A DNA stretch of 64,000 nucleotides from Malus domestica (lineage: Eukaryota > Streptophyta > Magnoliopsida > Rosales > Rosaceae), in contig NC_091675.1 of assembly GCF_042453785.1 (NCBI RefSeq), forward strand, positions 198,501 through 262,500. Reading direction: 5' to 3'. This document shows positions 40,393 through 50,356 of this stretch, in pieces. Below the pieces are notes generated by a model, which saw only the letters and a list, made by a program, of their open reading frames with translations, did no database searches and had not been told where the DNA came from. The stretch's first letter is position 1; every line of letters begins with the position of its first letter. A program made the position numbers and the translations under genes.

Positions 40393-41660
40393 CAAGGTAT
40401 TAAATATCGGTAATATCGGAAATATCGATAGTTCAGAAACACAGAAATATCGATGGAAATATCGGGATATTATCGATATCGATAAAAATAATATGGAAAC
40501 CACTGAAATTGTAAGAAAAACTTAGAAATTTTTATTGAAACTTTGCAGGATGTTTATTTAGTCAATTTATCTATTAGTTTATCACAAAAAATTGGAAGGA
40601 AATGCATTGCATGATGGATTTAACTGATTTAAGTTGATTATATAGCGAGCTGGCAAACATTGTGAGTGTAGAAAATATGTAATAATTAGTGAAAGAAGTT
40701 TAAACACACAGTCACAGACTATCAAAAATTGTACATGTAAAAGCTGTAAAAGTTGAATTATTTAGATGCTTTTTTTTTCTTACACGCCACCCACACACAC
40801 ACACAGAGACTCTCACATGCCAACACACATATCACACATGCATATACACATCACACACGCAGACAGAGACTGAGGTATCTCTCTTTCTCTCGATCCTTCT
40901 CTCTTCTCTCCGACAGAGACTGAGGTCTTTCTCTCTCTCTCTCTCTCTCTCTCGATCCTTCTCTCTTCTCTCCCTTCTCCATTCTCCCGCACACACACAC
41001 ACAGAGATCTCTCGATCTCTTTTCTCCCTTCTCCCACACACACGCACATAGACATCGCCCTTCGTCATCGTCATCGTCTCCCACACACACGCACAGAGAC
41101 CTCGCCCCTCGCCCCTCGTCATCGTCTCCACCGCAGATCTAGGTCTTTGAACGTCAAAGTTTCGAGCGCGCATCAGATCCAGGCGATCTGATTCTGACGT
41201 TGTAGTCGTCGCCGCCGCCACCAACTTCCTAAGCCAAGAATGGAGAACCTGATCTCGTTGGTGAACAAAATCCAAAGAGCTTGTACTGCTCTAGGGGACT
41301 ATGGCGAAGGTAGGGCATTCGTCGTCGCCGTCGTCGCCATCGCCGTCGGTGGTTAGGTCAACTCCCGGTCCCTCACCTTCTCACCTCTTCGATTGATTCA
41401 TGCATATGAATTGTGGTTGTGTTTTCAATCGCTATGTAGCTTAGATCTTGATCTTAATCGTGTTTTTGCAAGGTTTTTAGGACGAAATTGGCTCGGGAAT
41501 CGGCACACCCATTTCCGGCGTTCTTCTCTGATTCGCACGTATCCAAAAATATCGCGATATTTTGTCGAAAACTGCTTGGATAAGGATTAAAATATTGGTA
41601 ACCCGAAAAACAGATATTATCGGCGAAATATCGCCAATAATATTGGCATTTCAGACCTTG
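40393..41660 (-). mobile_element. 1.27-kb hAT deletion derivative, TSD ACCTCAAC
   Basis: A 1268-bp element with exact duplications ACCTCAAC at 40385-40392 and 41661-41668, and ends CAAGG...CCTTG. Its first roughly 300 bp match, in reverse complement, the right end of the 6.9-kb element (ATATCGATGGAAATATCGG; GGAAGGAAATGCATTGCATG; TTGATTATATAGCGA). The other side keeps the GA-rich leader (CTCTCGATCCTTCTCTCTTC) and an ATATCG-rich subterminal zone. The transposase is entirely missing. Inserted in the same transporter exon as the Ac-like element, about 150 bp away. Confidence 0.9.
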
Positions 41661-42214
41661 ACCTCAACTCAATAACCGGGATTTCCCACACTGGGGCTAT
41701 GACTGCCGTAAGCTACTGCACACTCATTTGAGTGGTTTCTGTCACCAAAGATAGACCCAACGGTGTTTCTTATAAGCCGCTGGAAACAAAATCTGATGCA
41801 GCCACCGTTTTCAGTGTCCTAAATGCGCTTGGGATCACTACCTTCGCTTTCAGAGGCCACAACCCTGTGCTTGAGGTACAGGTAACTGACTAAATGTGTG
41901 GACATCCTGTTGATATGGGTAAATATAACGTCGATGTAGTTGATATATTATTGGTATGATTGTCGATATGTTGTAAATATTTTGTCTACAAGTGCACTTA
42001 ACCACAACCTAGTAAAAGTAATATATACATAAATTATTTGGAATATTTGCAGGGAACCATGCCTTCGAGCTCTAAACGGCCGTCGCGTTTGCCAATGTGG
42101 GAGGGAGTCATCCCATTCCTTAATATTCAAAACGTCTTTTGCTTTTGACTAAACTGAAATTAGCAAATGTTTTTTTGACCTGGATTGCGAATTGTATCTA
42201 TGGCAGATACCTTC

Positions 42215-42990
42215 AAGCGGGGGATGTTAAATGCTTTGAACAAATACCACGGACATGACACATCAAAACTTGTCCTAGGATTGACAAGCATGCTCGTCGT
42301 GGTTAACAGCCTCAGCTCCCTTCAAATATATGCAATGCTGGTTTTCGACAATCTCGAATTCAGATTTACTAGCAGCGTGAACAAACCGTGTCCTTGGTGG
42401 CTACGCTCCGGATTTAGGATTTTCTTCGGCTGCTTTGCATTTTTTATATCTATTGCACTACCATTCTTGCCCAGCCTAGCAGGAATCATCGGAGGAGTTG
42501 CGGTACCAATCACCTTGGCGTATCCATGTTTCATGTGGATACTGATTAAGAAACTTTGTAAATGTTGCACAATTTTTAACTGGGCACTCGGAGCCTTGGG
42601 GAAAGCGGGGGATGTTAAATGCTTTGAACAAATACCACGGACATGACACATCAAAACTTGTCCTAGGATTGACAAGCATGCTCGTCGTGGTTAACAGCCT
42701 CAGCTCCCTTCAAATATATGCAATGCTGGTTTTCGACAATCTCGAATTCAGATTTACTAGCAGCGTGAACAAACCGTGTCCTTGGTGGCTACGCTCCGGA
42801 TTTAGGATTTTCTTCGGCTGCTTTGCATTTTTTATATCTATTGCACTACCATTCTTGCCCAGCCTAGCAGGAATCATCGGAGGAGTTGCGGTACCAATCA
42901 CCTTGGCGTATCCATGTTTCATGTGGATACTGATTAAGAAACTTTGTAAATGTTGCACAATTTTTAACTGGGCACTCGGAGCCTTGGGGA
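42215..42990 (+). repeat. 388-bp exact tandem duplication in transporter pseudogene
   Basis: Unit 42215-42602 is followed head to tail by 42603-42990; encoded residues are identical across both copies and I saw no nucleotide difference by eye. 388 is not a multiple of three, so the frame is lost at the junction. The unit covers the last TM region of the transporter (NALNKYHGHDTSK to NWALGALG). Either a very recent duplication or an assembly artefact. Confidence 0.85.
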
Positions 42991-43075
42991 TAGTCCTTAG
43001 CATTTTAATCGTCACCGGAGCAATTTGGAACATAGTCACTATATGGGAATAGAAGTCCACTTCTTCAAGCCTCAA

Positions 43076-43669
43076 GAAGCAACCGTGGCAATAAGAACAC
43101 CAAGGAGCATCCCGCTCTCGACCTTAACCATCAACCAATGCTTCCATTTTCCCCTGGTCATATAAGCATACAACCATTGCCTTGTAAAGGAACATACCCA
43201 ACGCTAATCCTAAAGAACGAAGTGGCAATTTTAACAACGGTTCTGACATCTAAAGTAATTTTACTTCATGCTGCACATCCACACAGTAAAACAACACTTT
43301 GGGGTATATGCATCTGAAATGTCATAGACTTGTTTCTTATGTCATTGTATTGTTCATAAGTAAAGAAAACATCACTATATCATTAGTAATAGGCCGACAA
43401 CAGAATATTCTCGGTAGTAACAGAAGAAACCGTATGGTTAACTAACCTTTCCTCCCCTCACTAACGAAATCTTACTATCTTGATCAATCAACTTGCCACT
43501 CTGATCAGCATCTTCCACAGAAATCACATCAAATTTTTACCTAACCTTTGAACGCAATGATTACACATTCCACCCTGATCAACATGCCATACAGACCAAA
43601 TGCAATGGCCAAGACTTTTCCAGATGTACACAACAATAAGGTTGGGTAGCGCGTGCCCCTCATCTAGTA
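43076..43669. other. Spacer between convergent loci
   Basis: AT-rich spacer holding the former 3' UTR of the transporter pseudogene and the probable 3' UTR of the minus-strand gene ending at 43670. No other feature seen. Confidence 0.45.
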
Positions 43670-45330
43670 TTACATAGATAATGGAAGAAGCATCCTCCGT
43701 TTCTTTTTCCTAGCCAATCTCACTTGCTTTGTAACTTTTATGCACAAAAGCAAGAGCATTGCAATGCATACTAAGACGAAAGCAAGTCGCATATGCCTAA
43801 AATATAAAGAAACTGCCGAAAAAACCAGGAAAGCTAGGATTACCAGTTCCCATATTACAAAGAGCACAACATCCACCCTGCATCCACAAGTTGGGGCAAA
43901 AAAAGAAATATTAACATCAATAGTAACATCTCAGATATATCAGTATGAAAAATATGCACAAACACAATACTCCTACATTATCAGAAAGGGTCAGTTCTAA
44001 CCAAGTTCATTAAGTGCAAAAGACTAGAGAACATCAAGAAAATCAAAGACGAACATAAAAGCAGCACGAGCCTAAATGCAATCACTATCCAAGAGAACCC
44101 TAATGACACATCATCATCTTCACAAACTGAATCTTCTAATGATCAGCAAACCAACAGTTGTTACCAGTTAGTTGATTCATTGTTATGTTTAGTTTCAGTC
44201 AATAAAGTTAGATAGTTAGATACTGTTAGCTGAGTTGGGCAAGTGTTAGCCTGTATGTCCAAACCTATTTAAACATCTCTGTAATCATTATCAATCATAT
44301 CGAGAAAATCATTTCATTTTTCATTTTCCATTTTCTCTCTTGTGTAACCTTAAAACCTGCTATTTATGGGAAGTTTATTCACTAGAATTCATTTCAATGT
44401 TCAGAAAGCATGCATAATGACGAGCTGTGTAAACGTTCCTCTCTGATGCGATAACCAAGTTCAGATGTTGATAAATGAGAGTCTTTCTAGTTTCTTGAGT
44501 TGAGCAATGCATGAAGTTTAAACATGTGTCCGCACGTTCATAGTCTTAGAGTCTCTCTATGTCACATTGTAAATGTTTAGGTGTAATAACACTCTTCTTG
44601 AGAATTCCTGGATGGATCTTTCCAAATCCATGTACCAATTATCCTATAAAAGAAGGTCTGTGATTTCCTTCTTCTGTGCAAAGCAAAGGTTCACATGGAG
44701 TGATTTGAATACACAAATGGGTGATGCAAAGGCGGAAGACCAAAATGAGTCCGAATCTCTTCTTATTGTCCTACATCACTCCCTCAGATGAATCGACAAT
44801 CTGGGCTCCTGTCCAATGCATCTCCAGGAATCCTGAATTGCAGACAACCACTACCAAATTCGAAAAAACAGGCACTATAATATACCAAACCAACATATCT
44901 TTTCATCATCATTTTGTTTTTCCCTATTTATTTAAAATTCTGTCATTCTACCCCTTCCTCCATTGAACTATTGATTAAATCGAGCTCAAACGACAGGAAT
45001 TAGGCCTCCAATCGAAGCTAAAGCCTAAAGTTGTGACTAAAAACCTCACCTTAAATAATTAGCAATTATCAAATCTAAACTAGAGCCACACTTTAATGTT
45101 TCTCCCAAATTGTTAAGCATATAAATCGCATAATCAGAAAGCAAGATAACAGAAATCAAAGATAATGGAGAAATTAAACAGAAATCGGGAAAGTGGAGGG
45201 GAGTGGGTTGAAACCTTGATAAAGTATGATTGAAGGAGGTGGAGGAGAAGAAGGAGACGGAAGCCCATTCATGCTTCGATCGAATCTGATACTCTCGCAA
45301 CTGCTCCGCCAGATTCGATCGCGTTATCAT
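43670..45330 (-). CDS. Small conserved plant membrane protein (107 aa)
   Basis: Two exons on the minus strand, 45330-45215 and 43877-43670 (324 nt, 107 residues), with a 1.3-kb intron bounded by GT-AG. The protein starts MITRSNLAEQLREYQIRSKH and has a serine/phenylalanine-rich stretch, then two TM helices (VVLFVIWELVILAFLVFSAV and MRLAFVLVCIAMLLLLCIKV) and a basic tail KQVRLARKKKRRMLLPLSM. I recognise it as a conserved single-copy plant protein of unknown function; the basic C-terminus after the second helix suggests both ends are cytosolic. Each exon alone is short and looks like noise, but the joined product is coherent. Confidence 0.85.
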
Positions 45331-46040
45331 CTCTTTGCCTTTGCCTTTGCCTTGTATGAACCTCTTTTATTATCTTTACAAGAGCTCCTCCGAGGTTCTC
45401 TGCAACTGCAACATTGGATTCGAACGACGGAACGACGGAACGACGAGTATCCGCTGGTTTTCGTTGCGTCTTCCCAATCCGTGGACCTCCTAGCCCTCGA
45501 CGTTAAAATGATCTCTGTGGACTCCCTCGAATGGCTCGGTTTTTTAGTATAATTTGGTAAGCCGGGGTTTTCCTAACAAAAGTAGCGTTTAAACCGGATC
45601 AAATTAAACTGAGCTGTTCAGTTTATTCCATCTTTTTTCAATATTGCAAAGGTAAACTAGTACGCGCTTTATTATAATAGTGGAGAAGTATTTTTTCTTT
45701 GCATCACGTCATAGATTTGAACTCTGATTATTTTCTAATCTAACAAATCTAACAAATTGTCAATAATTGATTTGGAGAAATCAAAAGATGAGTACTTCCT
45801 AAGAACAGATGATTATGATGCACGAGAATAAAATTGCCCTGCGAAAGATTAAAAAGAGTTAAACATAAGGTGGGCTTTTCACCCGGCCTATTTTTATTGT
45901 GTTTGGGGTAAAGGTGGGCCTTCTTAAGTTCGCATAACTCTTATTGATTGGAAGTTAGTTTGAATTCGAAAAGCCCTAAATTTAGGCTTAAGTAAAGACG
46001 GTCCACGCTTGCAGTGGAGCCGAATGAATGACATACCCAC
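45331..46040. other. Bidirectional promoter region
   Basis: About 700 bp between the divergent 107-aa membrane protein gene and LDL1. Nothing coding is supported; an open frame on the plus strand at 45226-45552 is largely antisense to exon 1 of the minus gene. Confidence 0.5.
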
Positions 46041-48488
46041 ATGGAAACAACGGACAAACCCCCAAACCCCTCCGAGAATCCCCCTAATGATGTCGTCTTC
46101 GACGACTCGTCGCCGGAAACCGACCTCACTCCCTCAAGCTCAACCCCTCACGAAAATCACTCGTCGGAAAACCCATCGGCACCTCCCCAAACGATACTCG
46201 AAGCCCCCGTTTCGGACTCTCAAGATGACTCCTCCGGGCCCATTCCCGAAGGCGAAGACACCCTTCTCGATCAACGGCACCTCCAAAACCCTATCGAACC
46301 GGGCCCAGCTGAACCCGGTCTGCCAGCCAAGAGACGCCGTCGCAGGAAGAAGTTCTTCACGGAGCTCAATGGCTCTCCGTCGTTGGCCAAGAACCGCCGC
46401 ACCGACCTCAACAAAGACGTCGACGTCGAAGCCCTAATCGCAATATCAGTGGGGTTTCCGGTCGACTCGCTCACGGAGGAGGAAATCGAGGCCAACGTGG
46501 TCCCCACCATCGGCGGCGTTGAGCAAGCCAACTATATCGTCGTGAGGAACCACATTCTGTCTCGCTGGAGGTCAAATGTGTCTTTCTGGTTGACCCGGGA
46601 GCTGGCGCTGGAGTCGATTCGCTCGGAGCACAAAGGCCTGGTAGACTCAGCTTATGAGTTTCTGGTGGAGCACGGCTACATCAACTTCGGGCTTGCACCG
46701 GCGGTGAAAGAAGCAAAATTGAGATCCTTTGTCGAGGCCGAGAGGGGCAATGTGGTCATTGTGGGGGCTGGCTTGGCGGGTTTGGTGGCTGCGAGACAAT
46801 TGGTGTTTTTGGGCTTCAAAGTTGCGGTCTTGGAAGGTAGGAGCAGGCCTGGTGGTCGCGTGAAGACGAGGAAGATGGTAGCCGAGCGTGAGGGAGTGGA
46901 GGCTGCGGCGGATCTCGGCGGAAGTGTCCTCACTGGAATCAATGGCAACCCGCTTGGAGTTTTAGCTAGGCAACTGGGTTTGCCTCTTCATAAGGTGAGG
47001 GATATTTGCCCGCTTTATTTACCAGATGGGAAAGCTGTGAATTCTGAGATGGATTCTAGTATAGAGGCTTCTTTTAATAAGTTGTTAGATAGAGTTTGTA
47101 AGCTTAGGCACGCAATGATAGAGGAAGTTAAGTCCGTAGATGTTTCGTTAGGGACTGCATTGGAAGCTTTTCAACGCGTTTATAGTGTTGCCCAAGACCC
47201 ACAGGAGAGGATGCTCTTGGACTGGCATCTTGCTAATTTGGAATATGCAAATGCTTCCTTGATGTCCAATTTGTCCATGGCCTATTGGGATCAGGATGAT
47301 CCCTATGAGATGGGAGGTGACCATTGTTTTATCCCGGGAGGCAATGAGACTTTTGTGCGGTCCCTTGCAGAGGGCCTTCCAATCTTCTATGAAAGGACTG
47401 TGCAAAGTATTCGGTATGGTTCTGATGGGGTTTTGGTTTATGCAAACGGGCAGGAGTTTCGTGGGGACATGGTTCTTTGCACTGTCCCGTTAGGTGTGCT
47501 TAAGAAGGGTTCCATTGAATTTGTCCCTGAGCTTCCACAAAGGAAGAAGGATGCAATTCATGGTTTAGGATTTGGATTACTGAATAAGGTTGCCATATTG
47601 TTCCCTTATAACTTCTGGGGTGGAGATATTGATACTTTTGGGCACTTGACTGAGGATCTGACTATGAGAGGCGAGTTCTTTCTGTTTTATAGCTACTCTT
47701 CTGTATCAGGAGGGCCTCTTCTAGTTGCTCTTGTGGCTGGAGATGCTGCAATTAAGTTTGAATTGATGTCTCCTGTTGAGTCTGTGAATAGGGTGTTGGA
47801 CATATTAAAGGGTATTTTCAACCCGAAGGGGATTGCTGTTCCGGAACCTATTCAGGCAGTGTGCACTCGGTGGGGGAAGGATGACTTTGCATACGGATCT
47901 TATTCATATGTTGCAGTAGGGTCTTCAGGAGATGATTATGATATTCTGGCAGAGAGTATTGGGGATGGGAGAGTGTTCTTTGCTGGAGAGGCTACTAACA
48001 AGCAGTATCCGGCAACAATGCACGGAGCTTTTTTGAGTGGGATGAGAGAAGCGGCTAACATACTGAGAGTATCCAAACGGCGGCCAATTATCCCATCAGA
48101 AAAGTCAAGTAATGTTGGTGATGAGATGGACGATTTGAATAATTTATTTGACACCCCTGACCTAAGATGTGGGAGCTTCTCTGTTTTGTTTGATCCCCGG
48201 TCAAATGAGTGTGATTCTGCTAACTCGCTGTTGAGGGTGACATTTGGAGTGGGAAATATGGACATGGGATCATGTCTCTCTCTTTGCCTATATGGTTTGA
48301 TTTCGAGGAATCAGGCGAAGAAGTTGAGTGAGGTAGAAGGGGATGGGAACAGGATGAGAATGATAAATGTGGAATTTGGGGTGAGGTTGGGTGGGAGGAA
48401 AGGTCTAAGTGGTGCTGGGGAATCATTAATCAGCTACATTAGGGCAGCAAAATCAAAACCGAACGTAGATGGAGGAGTTAAAGTATGA
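46041..48488 (+). CDS. LDL1: Lysine-specific histone demethylase 1 homolog (LDL1-like)
   Basis: Intronless 815-residue protein, as in Arabidopsis LDL1. An acidic, proline-rich N-terminus contains a basic nuclear signal (KRRRRRKKFF, about 97-106). The SWIRM domain spans about 130-225 (ALIAISVGFPVDSLTEEEIE; EHGYINFGLAP). The FAD-binding amine oxidase domain starts with VVIVGAGLAGLVAARQL at about 237 and RPGGRVKT, and ends with GEATNKQYPATMHGAFLSG near 650-668. The conserved lysine of the LSD1 active site is in LLNKVAILF (Lys516). Expected activity is FAD-dependent removal of mono- and dimethyl groups from H3K4; Arabidopsis LDL1 acts with LDL2 and FLD to repress FLC. The tower domain of animal LSD1 is absent, as in plants. 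No damage seen. Confidence 0.95.
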   Translation: METTDKPPNPSENPPNDVVFDDSSPETDLTPSSSTPHENHSSENPSAPPQTILEAPVSDSQDDSSGPIPEGEDTLLDQRHLQNPIEPGPAEPGLPAKRRRRRKKFFTELNGSPSLAKNRRTDLNKDVDVEALIAISVGFPVDSLTEEEIEANVVPTIGGVEQANYIVVRNHILSRWRSNVSFWLTRELALESIRSEHKGLVDSAYEFLVEHGYINFGLAPAVKEAKLRSFVEAERGNVVIVGAGLAGLVAARQLVFLGFKVAVLEGRSRPGGRVKTRKMVAEREGVEAAADLGGSVLTGINGNPLGVLARQLGLPLHKVRDICPLYLPDGKAVNSEMDSSIEASFNKLLDRVCKLRHAMIEEVKSVDVSLGTALEAFQRVYSVAQDPQERMLLDWHLANLEYANASLMSNLSMAYWDQDDPYEMGGDHCFIPGGNETFVRSLAEGLPIFYERTVQSIRYGSDGVLVYANGQEFRGDMVLCTVPLGVLKKGSIEFVPELPQRKKDAIHGLGFGLLNKVAILFPYNFWGGDIDTFGHLTEDLTMRGEFFLFYSYSSVSGGPLLVALVAGDAAIKFELMSPVESVNRVLDILKGIFNPKGIAVPEPIQAVCTRWGKDDFAYGSYSYVAVGSSGDDYDILAESIGDGRVFFAGEATNKQYPATMHGAFLSGMREAANILRVSKRRPIIPSEKSSNVGDEMDDLNNLFDTPDLRCGSFSVLFDPRSNECDSANSLLRVTFGVGNMDMGSCLSLCLYGLISRNQAKKLSEVEGDGNRMRMINVEFGVRLGGRKGLSGAGESLISYIRAAKSKPNVDGGVKV

Positions 48489-49770
48489 AGAATCCTGGGT
48501 GTGTGTTGTGCATAATGGATTGCAGTTGATTGGATCATTGATTTGAGCAGCTGGATGGAATTCATGGGCAACTGAACTGGACTGATTTGGTTTGGTAGTG
48601 ATTATTTCTGCCTTGGTTGAGTTGTTGCTTAATTCTGTCCTTGGAAGTGCAAAAGTGATTGTGAGTTATTTATTCTTCATCCTCTTACTCACTCATGAAT
48701 TGAGATGAAGAAGTATGATTTTTCTTCATTCAGTTTGCAGTATGCTTTTTGTGTGGCTGTTTACGTTTTGCTGCGTTGTTTGTTTCCAATCTCCATGGAC
48801 CGTAGAGTATAGACTATAGGGACGGATGACGAAATTGATTGATCTTAACTATACCAAAACTTGGTGGCTAGGAATTGGATTGGATTGAATTAAAAATAAC
48901 TAGATTCTAAATTTTGTCCGATCCTACCATTTTGTAAGGATTATGCAAGGATTATGAGGTATAAATTTTCTTCATGCTCGATTCATCTGAAGTCCTTCGA
49001 CTAGGATAAAAAGCCCTCGGATCCTATGCATGACGGAAATTCACATGGGCAATGGGTAATGGGCCCGGCCCAAATAGTTGCGTATAAAACGATGAGAAAA
49101 GTTTAGCAATGCTCCGTGCCTTCTAAACTTTTCTCAATTATTTCGTTAATATTTTATTTTTCAGTCTATCGTACGACAAAAGCTTCTGAATTTGCTGTAT
49201 ATATTTGAAATTGTGAATTGTAATTCATCGTTAAGTTTAACAAAGTTTTAGACAAACAGTACCGAGTCACGTGCAGACCGTCCAAAATTGGTACTTGACT
49301 TGTATTCTAATATTTCATAGGGTAACTCGATTGGTTGAATTTTGGGCTTAAACCAAATCTAAAACGGTACGTCGCCTAGCCATCGTTCGAGAATCGCGGC
49401 ATGCTGCCATCTGTACTCTGTACCCCACCATAGTGATGAACCCGACAAGTGGCAAGTCATAACCATTCATAACCGAACACAGATCCCCTTCGGATCTGTG
49501 CAACCGCAACCCAAGAATCAATAGTTTCATACCATTAAAATTTAATCAAACGATTACAAATAAAAAATTCTTCTAAAAATTATGATAGTTATAATCGTTA
49601 AATCAAATTTATTAACTCCGGTTGCACATATCCGTAGAGGATCTGTGTTCTTCAAAGCCCTAATGAATAATAAAATGGCCCACCATAATAATTTACCGTG
49701 CACCCACCATCGCAAACCTCGAAAGTCCCCTCCCTCCTTCCGACGATTGCTACGTGGTTCCCTCCATCAA

Positions 49771-50100
49771 ACCGACCTTCACGCATTTATACGAACAAGG
49801 CCGACACTGAGGGGTCCCACACTTGCACTCCTCCCACGTTCTTCTTACACGTTGCGGCCTCTTACTGGTACATGCTCTCAGCACCAGTACGTCTCACCTC
49901 TCCTCCTTTAAGACTTTCCTCTTTCGCCTTTAAGACTGTTTGATTTCCATTATTTGATTTGCCTACAAGGAACGCACAACTCGCCGCTCCTAACTGGCAC
50001 ATTTGCCATTCTGACACGCGTCGGCTATCCGTGGCGAGTGGAAATTTGCGCGGGTACCAATTCTCCTCTGTCCTTTTATGATTGAATGCACCACGTCGGT
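49771..50100 (+). promoter_or_regulatory. CRT/DRE and ABRE-like cluster of the dehydrin promoter
   Basis: Four CRT/DRE cores (RCCGAC or complement) lie within 330 bp: ACCGAC at 49771-49776, GCCGAC at 49800-49805, GTCGGC at 50020-50025 and GTCGGT at 50095-50100. ACGT-core elements accompany them (TACGTGG at 49751-49757 and CACGTC at 50092-50097). This is the arrangement bound by CBF/DREB and AREB/ABF factors in cold- and drought-induced dehydrin genes; induction here is inferred. Confidence 0.65.
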
Positions 50101-50248
50101 CGGTTGCAAAACTTTACAATGGGAAATACTGAAAGAAATAGCATTAGGTTTTGCTGCTACAGCCTACAGCTCACATTTATTTTATTTTATTAGTAATACA
50201 TATAATCTACTTTTAACTTAATGGCGTCATATGCGTGTGCGTGGATGC

Positions 50249-50256
50249 TATATAAA
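50249..50256 (+). promoter_or_regulatory. TATA box of dehydrin gene
   Basis: TATATAAA lies 108 bp upstream of the ATG at 50357, leaving a 5' UTR of roughly 75 nt. Confidence 0.65.
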
Positions 50257-50356
50257 GCTCACTCTCTGCGTAAGAAAAGAACATCAAAGCAACATTTCAG
50301 CTCTCTTTACAAAACTATTATTCTTTAAGTAAGTTGTGATTTGATAATAAGAAAGT

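Larger units (their letters stand above)
33274..43052 (+). pseudogene. LHT-type amino acid transporter (AATL1/LHTL8-like) pseudogene
   Basis: Exon 1 (33274-33607) encodes a cytosolic N-terminus and YLEEVGHLTKLDHQDAWLPI, TESRNGNA, and in a shifted frame GIGIPALLLPLSFATLG. The next recognisable exon starts at 34866 (WKILALFPIMYLSGGT), is cut by the Ac-like element, resumes at 40249 (QIVCGETCRHVNPLSTIERY), is cut again by the 1.27-kb hAT element, and ends 41669-41883 (SDAATVFSVLNALGITTFAF). Later pieces are at 42053-42150 (GTMPSSSKRPSRLPMWEGVI) and 42215-43052 (KYHGHDTSKL... to the C-terminus). This is the plant AAAP family of proton-coupled amino acid permeases (about 11 TM helices). Losses: the exon after exon 1, part of the exon before 42215, a frameshift near 33540, a frameshift near 40275, an in-frame TGA at 41729-41731, and a 388-bp tandem duplication. 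Clearly dead. Confidence 0.88.
48489..50350. other. Intergenic between LDL1 and dehydrin
   Basis: LDL1 3' UTR, then spacer. A strong hairpin with 14-bp arms (TGAGAAAAGTTTAG at 49093-49106 and its complement at 49123-49136) is present. An ACAGATCCCC/GGATCTGTG stem is near 49480-49500. The part from 49700 on is the dehydrin promoter and is described separately. No gene is recognised; the open frames near 49582-49943 lack family features. Confidence 0.5.

Noticed and set aside
40832-41275. 147-codon minus-strand frame
   Set aside because: Runs through GA-rich leader sequence of the 1.27-kb hAT derivative; low complexity.
45226-45552. 108-codon plus-strand frame
   Set aside because: Mostly antisense to exon 1 of the 107-aa membrane protein; no recognisable domain.
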